Numbered from the stretch's first letter, positions 43,304-53,101 are shown. The stretch: DNA of 64,000 nt from DAOPXV01 sp035352535 (GCA_964545075.1 CAZJFS010000004.1:1-64000), one strand, 5' to 3'. The notes: a model not told the origin generated them from the letters alone. Numbers and translations are program-made.

Positions 43304-44374
43304 TCATGCCGAAACTTCAAGCAAATCTATTATTGCCGCCGGTATATCGCCTAACGCCACCAGTCTTTCGGCTCCACCTTTTTCAAACGCTACTTTCGGC
43401 ATTCCGAAAACGATCGAGGTTGCTTCGTCTTGAGCCATGGTGCGCGCTCCGGCTTTTCTCATTTCGAGCATGCCCGCGGCGCCGTCGCTTCCCATTCCGG
43501 TAAGCATGACGCCTATCGCGTTGGACCCTACGAATTTCGCTATGGAATTGAACAATACTTCAACCGAAGGCCTGTGGCCGCATACTTTTTCGCCATCTTC
43601 AAGGCGTACGATATAAACGCCGCCTGAGCGGTGGACTTCGAGGTGTATATCGCCCCGCGCTATCAGAACTCTTCCAGGCATTATCCTGTCGCCGTTTTCG
43701 GCTTCGCGCACTTCCATCTGACACGTATCGTTAAGGCTTGCGGCGAAATGGCTTGTGAACCCGGCTGGCATATGCTGAACGATAACGACGCCCGGCATGG
43801 TGGCCGGGAAAGCCTTTAGTATCTTTCTTATGGCTTCCGTTCCGCCGGTCGAGGCGCCGATGGCGATGACCTTATCGGTAGATTCCGCGAGCGCTTTTTT
43901 GTTTATTTTAAGTTCGCCCGTTTCGATCTTTTTATTTTTTTTCCAGGCTGAAACATTAGTTGCCGCGGCCAATTTAACTTTTTCGCGCAGGTCCGCGAGC
44001 ATGGCGTTCAAATTCCTTGAGATGTCAGTTGATGGCTTGGTTACGATTTCAACCGCTCCGGCTTCGAGCGCTTCCAGCGTAATGGCCGCGCCTTTTTTTG
44101 TAAGCGCGCTTACAACCACTACCGGAAGTGGATATTGCGGCATAAGCTTTTTTAAAAATTCGACGCCGTCCATTTTTGGCATTTCAATGTCGAGAGTGAG
44201 AACGTCCGGTTTTAAAAACACTATTTTATCGCGCGCCGCATAGGGGTCGGCCGCGGTTCCGACGACCTCGATTCCGGGGTCCATGGCAAGTCCCCGCGCG
44301 AGTATTTCGCGTACGAGCGCCGAATCGTCGACTATCAAAACTTTTATTTTGCTGGTGATGGCGGCACCTTCCAT
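43304..44374 (-). CDS. cheB: Protein-glutamate methylesterase CheB
   Basis: 356 residues, full-length CheB. The N-terminal receiver has VLIVDDSALVRE, phospho-Asp in LTLDIEMPKMDG and Lys in IVTKPS. The C-terminal esterase has Ser in AIGASTGGTEAI, His in VIVQHMPAGF, and Asp in VMLTGMGSDGAAG. It demethylates receptor glutamates when phosphorylated by CheA. The ATG overlaps the cheR stop (TAATG), so the two adaptation enzymes are translationally coupled. Confidence 0.95.
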   Translation of the reverse strand: MEGAAITSKIKVLIVDDSALVREILARGLAMDPGIEVVGTAADPYAARDKIVFLKPDVLTLDIEMPKMDGVEFLKKLMPQYPLPVVVVSALTKKGAAITLEALEAGAVEIVTKPSTDISRNLNAMLADLREKVKLAAATNVSAWKKNKKIETGELKINKKALAESTDKVIAIGASTGGTEAIRKILKAFPATMPGVVIVQHMPAGFTSHFAASLNDTCQMEVREAENGDRIMPGRVLIARGDIHLEVHRSGGVYIVRLEDGEKVCGHRPSVEVLFNSIAKFVGSNAIGVMLTGMGSDGAAGMLEMRKAGARTMAQDEATSIVFGMPKVAFEKGGAERLVALGDIPAAIIDLLEVSA

Positions 44375-45207
44375 TATATTTTTTGATAAACCGCTGGTTT
44401 TATGTATTTGTAAATTTGTGAAGACCTGTCTATCGATTCGGAATGTCCTATAAAAAGATATCCTTCCGCTTCGGTATACCTGTGATATTTTTCAATGAGA
44501 GTTTTTCTCGTGGGGCCATCGAAGTAGATCATGACGTTTCTGCAGAAAATTATGTTGAAAAGTCCTTTGAACGGATAAATGTCCCGCATAAGATTCAACC
44601 TTCTGAAAAGCACGTTTTTTTTCAGATTAGCTTTCACTATAACGTTTTCGTCTCCGGCCATCGTAAAATATTTATGGCGCATCTGGGGTGGAACGTGCGC
44701 CAGTTGCGCCGCCTGATAAACGCCCTCGCCGGCTTTTTCAATGGATGTGACGGAAATATCTGTCGCGAGTACCCCGAATTCGCCGGATATTTTATTTTCC
44801 TCGAAGAAATTCGATATCACCATCGCCACCGAATAAGGCTCTTCACCTGAAGAACACCCGGCGCACCAGATTCTGAGATCGATCTTTCCCCTTTTTTTCA
44901 TTTTATCGATTATTTCCGGGAGGATATTTGATTTTAAAAATTCGAAGTGATCGTTTTCCCGGAAAAAAAAGGTGTGATGCGTCGAAACTCTGTCAATGAA
45001 GCCCAGAAGCGCCTGGCCGGTGGGTTCGTTCGTTACGTGGTCGTAATAGTCTTTGAATGTAGTGAAACCGCCCGTTCTGAGCATTTTTTGAAGTCTTTCA
45101 ATGATGAGAGTGCGCTTATGATCGCCAAGGCTTATTCCGAAGCGGTCATATACGAGTTCGCGTATTAAATTGAATTCCTCGTCGGAGAGGTTAATTCCGT
45201 TTATCAT
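44374..45207 (-). CDS. cheR: Chemoreceptor methyltransferase CheR
   Basis: 277 residues from the chosen start. The N-terminal CheR helix bundle (LSDEEFNLIRELVYDRFGIS) precedes a SAM-binding domain. Its motifs include DLRIWCAGCSSGEEPYSVAM and the NIIFCRNVMIYFD segment typical of CheR. It methylates receptor glutamates. In-frame starts exist at 45234, 45219 and 45207; none has a clear ribosome site. The last places the N-terminus like other CheR proteins and overlaps the upstream gene end by 17 nt, suggesting coupled translation. Confidence 0.93.
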   Translation of the reverse strand: MINGINLSDEEFNLIRELVYDRFGISLGDHKRTLIIERLQKMLRTGGFTTFKDYYDHVTNEPTGQALLGFIDRVSTHHTFFFRENDHFEFLKSNILPEIIDKMKKRGKIDLRIWCAGCSSGEEPYSVAMVISNFFEENKISGEFGVLATDISVTSIEKAGEGVYQAAQLAHVPPQMRHKYFTMAGDENVIVKANLKKNVLFRRLNLMRDIYPFKGLFNIIFCRNVMIYFDGPTRKTLIEKYHRYTEAEGYLFIGHSESIDRSSQIYKYIKPAVYQKI

Positions 45208-46573
45208 CGTTTGTGCCATGAAGATCGCATTCATTCAAATACATTTCGATCTTTTCATAAAAGTCCTTCGGCGAAAAAGGTTTGGGCAAATATCCGTCCA
45301 GGCCGGAGTCGAAACATCTCTGTTTGCTGTCGTGAGTGTCGAAAGCGGTTATCGCGATGATAAGCGAGTGCTTCCCGGTTTTCCGCTCTATCTCTCTTAT
45401 GGCTTTTGTCGTTTCAAAACCATTTATTTCAGGCATCTGCAGGTCCATCAGGATGATGTCGTAATGCTTGCTTTCGACGCTAGCGATCGCTTCGCGGCCG
45501 TTAGAGGCCGCGCTTATATTCCAGCCTTTTTTTGAAACTAAAGTGGATATAAGCCTTCTGCAGGTTGGATCATCCTCGACGGCGAGGATTTCTACTTCGT
45601 TGTTATTTTTAGCCGTTTTTAATTCGGGGATCTTTTCGCCGGAGAACTCGACCTTTCCGTGTTCAATTTTGGAAGCGTCTTCGAGAATGCGGTTCATGGT
45701 TTTCATAAGGCATTCGATCGAACGTTCTATCGTTTTTATATATTCGCGGCCTTCTTCGCCGGCCGCCGTTTTTAAAAGTTCGGTAAAACCTACTATATTA
45801 TTCATCGACGAGCGCATTTCGAAATTGATCTCGTTTAAAAATTCGCTCTTTTTTTTGCTTGAATTTTCGGCCGCGTCCATGGCTTTCTCGAGTTCGGCCG
45901 CTATGAGCATCCTGTCGCTTATTTCTTCGCGTAAAAGCCTGTTTATATCGACGAGTTCCGCCGTTTTTTTATCGACCTCGCGCCCGAGCTCCGCAGTCAG
46001 CTTTTGATATTCGGTTACATCGCGGGCTATTCCGACGATCCCCTGCGGGGCGCCGTCTTCGCCATATATTGGCGTTTTAATGAATTCTATCCATATTTTC
46101 GAGCTATCTTTGTCCGAAAATTGATTTATAACGGTTTTCTGTTTGCCGACCTGCATTATTTCGCCGTCTTCCTGTTTAAATCTTGCCGAAATATCTTCGG
46201 GCCAAAGGTCTGAACAGGTGGCGTTTATGAGTTCCTCCGGTTTTACGCCGAATGATTCGGCGAAGAGGTTATTAACCGCCAGGAGTTTGTCATGTTCGTC
46301 TGTAAGCCATGCGATATCGGGTATATTGTTGAGTATTGTCATTACTGAATTTCGCTGGGACATGGCGTTTTTAATTTCCGTGATAATATGCGCGTTTTCA
46401 CCGCCATTTTTTTTAGAGTTTTCCGCGGCGGCTTTTGCGATATCGATATTTTGCTTTTCGAAAAGTTTTTTATACCGCGAACGTGAAACTTCAAGTTTAT
46501 CACACACTTCGATGATTTCAGAGAGTTCTTTCATATATTGATTTTCATATTTTGCCGTTTCGATAGGATCCAT
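45191..46573 (-). CDS. PAS-pseudo-histidine-kinase-REC protein
   Basis: 460 residues. A coiled coil (about 1-65) is followed by a PAS domain (about 70-195: NNIPDIAWLTDEHDKLLAVN, GIVGIARDVTEYQ). A HisKA-like dimer region has the H-box FLNEINFEMRSSMNNIVGF. The phospho-acceptor His is replaced by Phe251 and the following Pro is lost. No HATPase domain follows; the chain goes straight to an intact receiver (ILAVEDDPTC, IILMDLQMPEING, YLPKPFS). The protein therefore cannot autophosphorylate and is best seen as a PAS sensor with a receiver output, dimerised by a dead DHp. It lies between the chemoreceptor and cheR genes, 29 nt downstream of the former, so it is probably part of the chemotaxis pathway (inference). 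Confidence 0.8.
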   Translation of the reverse strand: MDPIETAKYENQYMKELSEIIEVCDKLEVSRSRYKKLFEKQNIDIAKAAAENSKKNGGENAHIITEIKNAMSQRNSVMTILNNIPDIAWLTDEHDKLLAVNNLFAESFGVKPEELINATCSDLWPEDISARFKQEDGEIMQVGKQKTVINQFSDKDSSKIWIEFIKTPIYGEDGAPQGIVGIARDVTEYQKLTAELGREVDKKTAELVDINRLLREEISDRMLIAAELEKAMDAAENSSKKKSEFLNEINFEMRSSMNNIVGFTELLKTAAGEEGREYIKTIERSIECLMKTMNRILEDASKIEHGKVEFSGEKIPELKTAKNNNEVEILAVEDDPTCRRLISTLVSKKGWNISAASNGREAIASVESKHYDIILMDLQMPEINGFETTKAIREIERKTGKHSLIIAITAFDTHDSKQRCFDSGLDGYLPKPFSPKDFYEKIEMYLNECDLHGTNDDKRN

Positions 46574-46602
46574 AAAATTTTCCTTTCTTCTGAAAAATTA
46601 TA

Positions 46603-49599
46603 TTAAAATTTTCCAAATTCTTTATCGTCTAACGATATTATATCTTCCGGGTTTATTTTTTTATTGGAATGGAATTCCGTGGATGATTTTTTATTTTTAT
46701 TTATTATATGAGGATTCTGCGCTATCTGTCTGGGTTTGGTCGCCGACGCTTTCTGGGCGTTATGGCGTTCGCTCTTTAAATACGCGTTCACCACTTCGGT
46801 TTTTCCGCCTTTAAGAGTGAATTTTTCCAGAAGCGCCTTGAGCTCGGCCGCCTGACTTGAGAGCTCCTCGCTTGCCGCCGCCGATTCTTCTGCGGTAGCC
46901 GTGTTTTGCTGCGTCACCTGGTCCACCTGGCCGAGTCCCTGATTTACCTGCATGATTCCGTGAGTCTGCTCTTTTGACGAGGAAGCTATTTCACCGACGA
47001 TATCGGTGACCTTCGTAATGCGTTTTACTATTTCTTCAAGCGCCTTCGAGGTCGAGCCGGCTATTTTAGTTCCCGCGTTCGCCTTTTTTATCGAATTTTC
47101 GATCATTTCGGCGGTTTCTTTAGCGGCCTTCGCGCTTCTTTGAGCTAAATTGCGCACTTCTTCGGCGACGACGGTGAAGCCTTTTCCGTGTTTTCCGGCT
47201 CTTGCGGCTTCGACCGCGGCGTTTAAAGCCAGAAGATTCGTCTGGAAGGCTATTTCGTCTATCGATTTAATTATCTTTGAAACGCTGGCGGACGCTTCGT
47301 TGATTTCGTTCATAGCAGCGGTCATTTCGGTCACCTGAGCGTATCCGCCTTCCGCGGTATGGCACGTTTCCTTAGCGAGCAGGTCTGCCTGAGAGGCGTT
47401 TTCGGCATTCTGTTTTGCGCTTGAATTTATCTGCTGCACTGAAGAGCTGATCTCTTCGAGCGAGCTGGCTGATTCGGTAGCGCCCTGGGAAAGCGATTGA
47501 CTTGCGTCGGATACCTGTTTTGCTCCGGTATTTACCTGGTCCACCGCCATAAGGACCTGGTTCAATAAATCGTTCATGGAGTCGATCGTCTGGTTCATCG
47601 CGTTTTTCAAAATTGCATGATCGCCTTTGTAATCGCCAGTGATGGAGGTATCGAGATTGCCTTTCGCCATTTTTTCCAGGCAGCCCCTCGCTTCGTTGAC
47701 CGGCATTAAAATGTTGTCGATCATCTGGTTGATGCCTTCCACCAGTTTTTTATACTCGCCGAAATGCGTAGAGGCGTCGGCGCGTTTTGAAAGTTCGCCA
47801 TCGTGAGCCGCGCGCAAGAGCGTTTCAGTATCCATCATGAGAAAATTGATGTTTAAGATGCATTTGTTCAGGCTGTCTTTCAGTTTGTTGAATTCGCCGT
47901 TATAGTCTGAAGTAATGCTATTATCGATTTTTCCGTTGCTGAGATCTTCGAGACTGTGTATAATTTCATTGATAGGCGTTACGAAGGCTATGACGGTCTC
48001 GTTCATGCCGTGTACGACTTTTTGAAAATCGCCTCGATGTTTTGTTTCATCGGCCCGCGTCGATAGATCGCCGGCAGTAGCGGCGGTCGAAAGTATTTTC
48101 GCATCGGTTATGAGGCGGTTGATCGAATCTATGCATTCGTTAAGGTTATTTTTGACGTCGTTGAATTCGCCTTTGTATTCATCGGTGATCCTTGGAGGCA
48201 TATTACCCTGAGAGATTTTATGAATGTAATCGGAACTTAGTTTCATCGGCTTGATGAAGGCTTCCATCATATCGTTTATACCTGAAATTATGGGCTTGAA
48301 TTCAAAATTTAAAGCATCGACGTTTCCGCGCTTTGAAAGATCGCCTTCGGATATGCTGAGCGTGATCGCCCTGGATTCCGCGGAAAGTTCCATGATATTG
48401 CGGTAAATTCCGCCGCTGATAACGATAGCTGAAATGAGCGATATAATAAAGGCAATTAGACCTATTTTTATTGAATTTTGTGAAAGTTCGTTTACTATGT
48501 CGGTTACGTTATCGACGGTAGCCATGAATTCATCGTTGTATGTCCCCGCGCCTATGACCCAGTCCCATGGTTCAAAATAAATACATGCGGCGGTTTTATT
48601 TTTGGATTCTTTTTCGCCCGTGTTTTTCCAGTTATAATGTTCTATATGTATTTGGTCTTTTTTAGAAATGGTATTATCCACCATGTTTTGAATGAAAAGC
48701 CTGCCGTCGTTGTCTTTGGCTTCCCAGAGATTTTCGCCGTCGCGCAATCCGTCCTTGGAAATTATGTATTTTCCTTTTTGAGCGCCGGTTCCGCCAAGAA
48801 TATATACATAGCCGGTTTTTCCGACTTTTATTTTCATTATTTCTTTTCTAACGGTTGGAACGCTTTCCTGTTTTATGCCGACGAAATACATTCCTAAAAT
48901 ATCGCCGGAATTATTTTTTAGCGGAGCGTAAGATGTCACATACCATGAATCCACGACGAAAGCCCTTCCGCGATATTCTTTTCCGGAAAGAATGTCCGAG
49001 ATTATGGGATTGGCTTTTCCGTCAGGGTTTATGGCGGGAATATAAGTTCCGATCGCGCGTTTTTTATCGGCGCCTATAACGGTTGTGGCGATCCTTAACA
49101 TATCGCCTTTTTCGTTCATTTTTTGAAATATCGTGCAGGTGCCTCCGACAAGTTTGACCACGTCGTCAACGATGGGCGACGGTTTTTCCGATTCGTAATT
49201 CTGGCCAAGCCAGGCTCCCGTTTGGTCGAGCCAGGTACCGCCGATCAATAATTTCGGAATTTCGGTTTCAACCGTTTCTTTTGTGAGTTGATTGACCGCC
49301 GTCCACTTGATGTTTTCCTTGGATACCGATATTCCTCCAGCTTTTTTAATAGTATCGCCGGTGACTTTAAGGTTCGCCGCGACGAATTCGGTTAAAAGAT
49401 CGTTCTGTGTTTCTAAAAGAGAGTGCACATTTTTTACGATATTCTGAAGATCGGCCATCATGAGCGAGCTGGTTTCTTCTTTGATATATTCCTTGATATG
49501 ATTTTTTTCATAATTTATCAAAGCCAGCATTATTAGAATCGGAGTAAGCGCGGCAAATATCCCCATTAATATTATTTTTGATTTCATTGTAATTTTCAT
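46603..49599 (-). CDS. Methyl-accepting chemoreceptor with Cache sensor and six HAMP units
   Basis: 998 residues. TM1 near 10-28, periplasmic Cache_3/Cache_2-type sensor about 30-370 (GRAFVVDSWYVTSYAPL, GKTGYVYILGG, YFEPWDWVIGAGTYNDEF). TM2 near 383-403 (IGLIAFIISLISAIVISGG). Then come six consecutive HAMP-type units, recognised by repeats such as SEGDLSKRG, SQGNMPPRI, TAGDLSTRA, SNGKIDNSI, HDGELSKRA and AKGNLDTSI. The signalling hairpin tip is EIAFQTNLLALNAAVEAARA. C-terminal tail about 90 residues, Lys/Asn-rich. It signals to CheA via CheW, both encoded just upstream. Strong ribosome site GGGAGTG. Confidence 0.93.
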   Translation of the reverse strand: MKITMKSKIILMGIFAALTPILIMLALINYEKNHIKEYIKEETSSLMMADLQNIVKNVHSLLETQNDLLTEFVAANLKVTGDTIKKAGGISVSKENIKWTAVNQLTKETVETEIPKLLIGGTWLDQTGAWLGQNYESEKPSPIVDDVVKLVGGTCTIFQKMNEKGDMLRIATTVIGADKKRAIGTYIPAINPDGKANPIISDILSGKEYRGRAFVVDSWYVTSYAPLKNNSGDILGMYFVGIKQESVPTVRKEIMKIKVGKTGYVYILGGTGAQKGKYIISKDGLRDGENLWEAKDNDGRLFIQNMVDNTISKKDQIHIEHYNWKNTGEKESKNKTAACIYFEPWDWVIGAGTYNDEFMATVDNVTDIVNELSQNSIKIGLIAFIISLISAIVISGGIYRNIMELSAESRAITLSISEGDLSKRGNVDALNFEFKPIISGINDMMEAFIKPMKLSSDYIHKISQGNMPPRITDEYKGEFNDVKNNLNECIDSINRLITDAKILSTAATAGDLSTRADETKHRGDFQKVVHGMNETVIAFVTPINEIIHSLEDLSNGKIDNSITSDYNGEFNKLKDSLNKCILNINFLMMDTETLLRAAHDGELSKRADASTHFGEYKKLVEGINQMIDNILMPVNEARGCLEKMAKGNLDTSITGDYKGDHAILKNAMNQTIDSMNDLLNQVLMAVDQVNTGAKQVSDASQSLSQGATESASSLEEISSSVQQINSSAKQNAENASQADLLAKETCHTAEGGYAQVTEMTAAMNEINEASASVSKIIKSIDEIAFQTNLLALNAAVEAARAGKHGKGFTVVAEEVRNLAQRSAKAAKETAEMIENSIKKANAGTKIAGSTSKALEEIVKRITKVTDIVGEIASSSKEQTHGIMQVNQGLGQVDQVTQQNTATAEESAAASEELSSQAAELKALLEKFTLKGGKTEVVNAYLKSERHNAQKASATKPRQIAQNPHIINKNKKSSTEFHSNKKINPEDIISLDDKEFGKF

Positions 49600-49688
49600 A
49601 ATGTCACTCCCTTAAAAGAAAATATCGGTTAAAATTCAGGCATTCATGTTAGTTACCCGACGTGATATTATTGTGGAGTTTATAAGCA

Positions 49689-50225
49689 TTAGTTTTCCAC
49701 GGCTATATTATTCTGAACCGCTTCCAAATCTTCGCCCTGCAATAATTTATCGGCGTTTAAAATTATTTTTACTTTTTCGCCGACTTTTCCCATGCCCTGA
49801 ATGAACTTGCTGCCTTCGCCCTTGTGGACCCTCGGCGGCGGTTCGACATTGGTTTTGGGTATGTCGAGAACTTCGGAAACCTGATCGACTATAAGCCCTA
49901 CCGATTGATCGTTGACGTTTATGACGATTATGCAGGTCCTGTCGTTATATTCTTTTTCCGGCATCGAGAAGCGTATGCGTACGTCCATTACCGGGATAAC
50001 TTTTCCGCGCAGGTTTATTACGCCTTTTACGTACACCGGCATATCGGGGACCGGCGTGATGTATTGAATTCCAATGATTTCAGTGACGTGGAGTATTTCG
50101 ATGCCATATTCTTCGTTTCCGAGTATGAACGTTAAATATTTGTCCTCCTGGGTATTCTCGTCTTCTTCGTCGAAATCATCATCTAAAAGGTCCTTGCTGA
50201 TCTTTTCTCTTTCTTTGATGCTCAT
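49689..50225 (-). CDS. cheW: Chemotaxis coupling protein CheW
   Basis: 178 residues. A 25-residue acidic N-terminal extension (LLDDDFDEEDENTQEDK) precedes the CheW barrel: KYLTFILGNEEYGIEILHV, VKGVINLRGKVIPVMDV, and GLIVDQVSEVLDIP. All CheW signature elements are present. It couples receptors to CheA. It sits between cheA and the receptor gene. Confidence 0.95.
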   Translation of the reverse strand: MSIKEREKISKDLLDDDFDEEDENTQEDKYLTFILGNEEYGIEILHVTEIIGIQYITPVPDMPVYVKGVINLRGKVIPVMDVRIRFSMPEKEYNDRTCIIVINVNDQSVGLIVDQVSEVLDIPKTNVEPPPRVHKGEGSKFIQGMGKVGEKVKIILNADKLLQGEDLEAVQNNIAVEN

Positions 50226-50302
50226 GTTGATACCTCCGATGTATTAAAAAAATTTATATTCAAATAATGTTTACGGTTTTTTATAAATTGAAATTTTTGA
50301 GA

Positions 50303-52567
50303 TCATATGTATGAATTTACCTTTTCGACCGAATTTATGAGATCGCCGATATCCAGGATCAAACTTATATCGCCGCTTCCGAGTATGGCGCATCCCGAAA
50401 CTCCCCTGACGTGGCCCAGATAACTTGAAAGTCCTTTTATGACAATCTGCTGCTGGCCGATAAGTTCATCGACGAAAAGGCAGCACTTGTTATCGTTGTT
50501 TTCGACGATTATGAGCAGGCCGTCCGTCAGATTTTCATAGAGAGGCTTTATGTTATAAAGTTCGTGCAGCCGGATTACGGGAAGCAGCTCTCCCCGGATT
50601 TTGACGATTTCGAGGCCGTCGGGCGTATGCGTTATCTGATCGTCTTTGGCTTTAAATGATTGTCTTATGGAGCTTATCGGGATCGTATATTGAGAACTGC
50701 CTACATTTATGACCATGCCGTCTATTATGGCGAGCGTCAGAGGAATTCTTAATATGACCATTGTTCCCACTCCGGCTTTGGTCCTGATATCAATTTTTCC
50801 GCGGAGTTTGTCTATGTTTTTCTTTACGACATCCATTCCGACGCCGCGGCCTGAAATATTCGAGACGGTTTCGGCCGTGGAAAATCCGGGTTCGAATATG
50901 AATTTCCATACGTCTTCGTCTTTAAGGCCCGCTCCGTCGCCCGTGATCATACCTTTCTCGACGGCTTTTTTAATTATTTTTTCACGCGAAAGTCCGCGCC
51001 CGTCGTCTTCGATTGTTATCCACACTTCGCCGGCGGAATGTTTGGCCTCGAGTTTTATGTAACCCGTTTCGTCTTTTCCGAGTTTTATACGATCTTCAGT
51101 GTTTTCGAGGCCGTGATCGACGGAATTTCGTATTATATGCACCAGGGGATCGGAGATCTGTTCGATTATGGTTTTATCCACTTCGGTCTCTTCGCCTATT
51201 ATTTCAAGGGTTACCTTTTTGTTCGCCTTGTACGAAAGATCGCGCACGAGCCGCTCCATCTTGTTGAAAGTGGAGGCGATAGGTATCATTCGCATAGCCA
51301 GCGCTATTTCCTGAATATCGCGGGTTATCTTATTGAGGTGCGTCATGGATTTTTCAAATTTTTCAAGCTGCAATCCTTTTAATTCAGGGCTATTGGCCGC
51401 CATGGCTTCCGCGATGACCATCTCGCCGACAAGGTCTAAAAGAGTGTCGAGCTTTTCTATATCGATCCTGATCACCTGTTGTATGTTTGAAAACGGCTTG
51501 GCTTGCGTTTCAAGTGCGGCCGGCGTTTTTTTGTCGGTATTATCTTTGACGCTTTTAACCGGTTGAACTGAACCGGCTATCTGACTTTCAATGGCTGATT
51601 TGGCTATCGCCTGCGCCGACTCTATTTCGGTCTTGGTTTTCAAGGGCGCGTCGATGATCTTTTGTATAACCGCTATGACTTTTTGAGTTTCAGCGTCGGA
51701 TATCCGCGTTCCGTTCGTGACAATTTTGGCGGAGTTTTTTAAAAAATCTATGGCTGCGAGAAGTCCGAATATTGTGTCTTTATCGGGCATTCTCTGATTG
51801 TTTCTAAGGCCGTCCAGAACAGTTTCAGCCATGTGGCTGATCTTTTCCATGTCGGCATACCCGAAGAACCCGGCGTTGCCTTTTATGCTGTGCAGCGCCC
51901 TGAAGGCGTTAGCGGCGAGTTCGGTTTTGTGGGATGCCTTTTCAAACGCCAGAAGCATTATTTCAGCTTCTTCGCATAATTCATATGATTCCTGGGCGAA
52001 TCGCGTTTTCATTTCGGGCGTTATTATAAGCTGCATATCTTCAGGAATATTTTGAGATGTGTTTTCAGCCGGTTCATCTTTTTTTTCAACGGGCGGTTCG
52101 TAAGCGAAAGGCTTTCCATATTCGTTTCGCGGCAACTGTTCAGGCGCTATCGAAATAATTGTTTGTTTAAGATCGGTTACGATCTCCTGCGCGATGCCGT
52201 CATAAATTTTGTCGTCGAGCTGTTTTTCGACCGTGTCGAGAATATTTCTTATGAAATCGCTTGTGCGGCATAAAAGGTCCACATGCTCTGATTCTAAAGC
52301 GACGCTGCCTTTTCTGAAAATGTCCAGAAGCGTTTCCGCTTCATGGGTCACGCTCGTTATGGTCTGGAGATCGACGAAAGCGGCGGTTCCTTTGAGCGTA
52401 TGAAAAAGGCGGAATATGGTGTTTAATATTTCCTCGTCTACCTTCCCGGAATAAACAGCGGTTTTTTCAAGGGCTATTATCTGCGGTTCGACGTCGTCTA
52501 AAAGCTCCCGGCTGGAATGAATAAATTCCTGCATATATTCTTGCTTTTCATCGTCATTAACGGTCAT
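50303..52567 (-). CDS. cheA: Chemotaxis histidine kinase CheA with two Hpt domains
   Basis: 754 residues. Hpt-1 with His56 in LFHTLKGTAAF, Hpt-2 with His226 in ALHSIKGNAGF. A low-complexity linker (about 300-370) leads to the dimerisation domain (DTLLDLVGEMVIAEAM). The ATPase has HIIRNSVDHGLEN, DDGRGLS and GRGVGMDVVKKNID. The C-terminal CheW-like domain (VINVGSSQYTIPISSI) completes CheA. No P2 (CheY-binding) domain is apparent between the two Hpt domains. The second Hpt may feed a second response regulator; several are encoded nearby. The start overlaps the upstream response-regulator stop by 1 nt, so the two are translationally coupled. Confidence 0.95.
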   Translation of the reverse strand: MTVNDDEKQEYMQEFIHSSRELLDDVEPQIIALEKTAVYSGKVDEEILNTIFRLFHTLKGTAAFVDLQTITSVTHEAETLLDIFRKGSVALESEHVDLLCRTSDFIRNILDTVEKQLDDKIYDGIAQEIVTDLKQTIISIAPEQLPRNEYGKPFAYEPPVEKKDEPAENTSQNIPEDMQLIITPEMKTRFAQESYELCEEAEIMLLAFEKASHKTELAANAFRALHSIKGNAGFFGYADMEKISHMAETVLDGLRNNQRMPDKDTIFGLLAAIDFLKNSAKIVTNGTRISDAETQKVIAVIQKIIDAPLKTKTEIESAQAIAKSAIESQIAGSVQPVKSVKDNTDKKTPAALETQAKPFSNIQQVIRIDIEKLDTLLDLVGEMVIAEAMAANSPELKGLQLEKFEKSMTHLNKITRDIQEIALAMRMIPIASTFNKMERLVRDLSYKANKKVTLEIIGEETEVDKTIIEQISDPLVHIIRNSVDHGLENTEDRIKLGKDETGYIKLEAKHSAGEVWITIEDDGRGLSREKIIKKAVEKGMITGDGAGLKDEDVWKFIFEPGFSTAETVSNISGRGVGMDVVKKNIDKLRGKIDIRTKAGVGTMVILRIPLTLAIIDGMVINVGSSQYTIPISSIRQSFKAKDDQITHTPDGLEIVKIRGELLPVIRLHELYNIKPLYENLTDGLLIIVENNDNKCCLFVDELIGQQQIVIKGLSSYLGHVRGVSGCAILGSGDISLILDIGDLINSVEKVNSYI

Positions 52568-53052
52568 TATTTGTTCACCTCGTCCGTTGAAGCTTTTCTG
52601 GTTAAAATGGTTTGAAGTTGTTGATAAGCGTCTTTAAGCTTTGAATATTCGCTGATCAGCTTTTCATATTCTTCGCGCGTGAGTTTTTTAGCTTCCTGGT
52701 CTTTTTCGGCCTTTTCAAGTGTTTCCATTAGTTCGTTAAAATTCAGCGGTTTTCCAAAAAAAGCGTAAGCGTGATTGTTAACGGCGGAGATCGCGGTTTC
52801 AACGTCGCCGTAAGCGGTTATTATTATGACCTTCGCTTCGGAATTAACGCTTTTTATTTCTTTTAAAACTTCGAGGCCGGTCATGACTGGCATTTTCATA
52901 TCCGTTATAATTATATTATGCCTGTTTTTTTTATAAGCTTTAATGGCTTTTTTGGGCTGAGTAAAAGCTTCGCAGTCGTGTCCTGAGAGTTCAAGGGAAC
53001 TTTTGAGGCTGTCGAGGCAGCCCGGATCGTCATCGATAATTAGTATCCTCAA
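52567..53052 (-). CDS. Response regulator with coiled-coil tail
   Basis: 161 residues. Receiver: ILIIDDDPGC, phospho-Asp in IIITDMKMPVMTG, Thr in VIIITAYG, and the Lys in AFFGKPLN. The C-terminal 40 residues are a charged coiled coil (EEYEKLISEYSKLKDAYQQL) instead of a DNA-binding domain. Start codon TTG at 53052, 8 nt after GGAG. It is the first gene downstream of the sigma-54 element and is translationally coupled to cheA, so it may be the primary partner of CheA or a scaffold of the array (inference). Confidence 0.85.
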   Translation of the reverse strand: MRILIIDDDPGCLDSLKSSLELSGHDCEAFTQPKKAIKAYKKNRHNIIITDMKMPVMTGLEVLKEIKSVNSEAKVIIITAYGDVETAISAVNNHAYAFFGKPLNFNELMETLEKAEKDQEAKKLTREEYEKLISEYSKLKDAYQQLQTILTRKASTDEVNK

Positions 53053-53101
53053 GATTTCTACTCCTTTTTACTTTCAGATAAATAAATTTCAAAATATTTA
53101 T

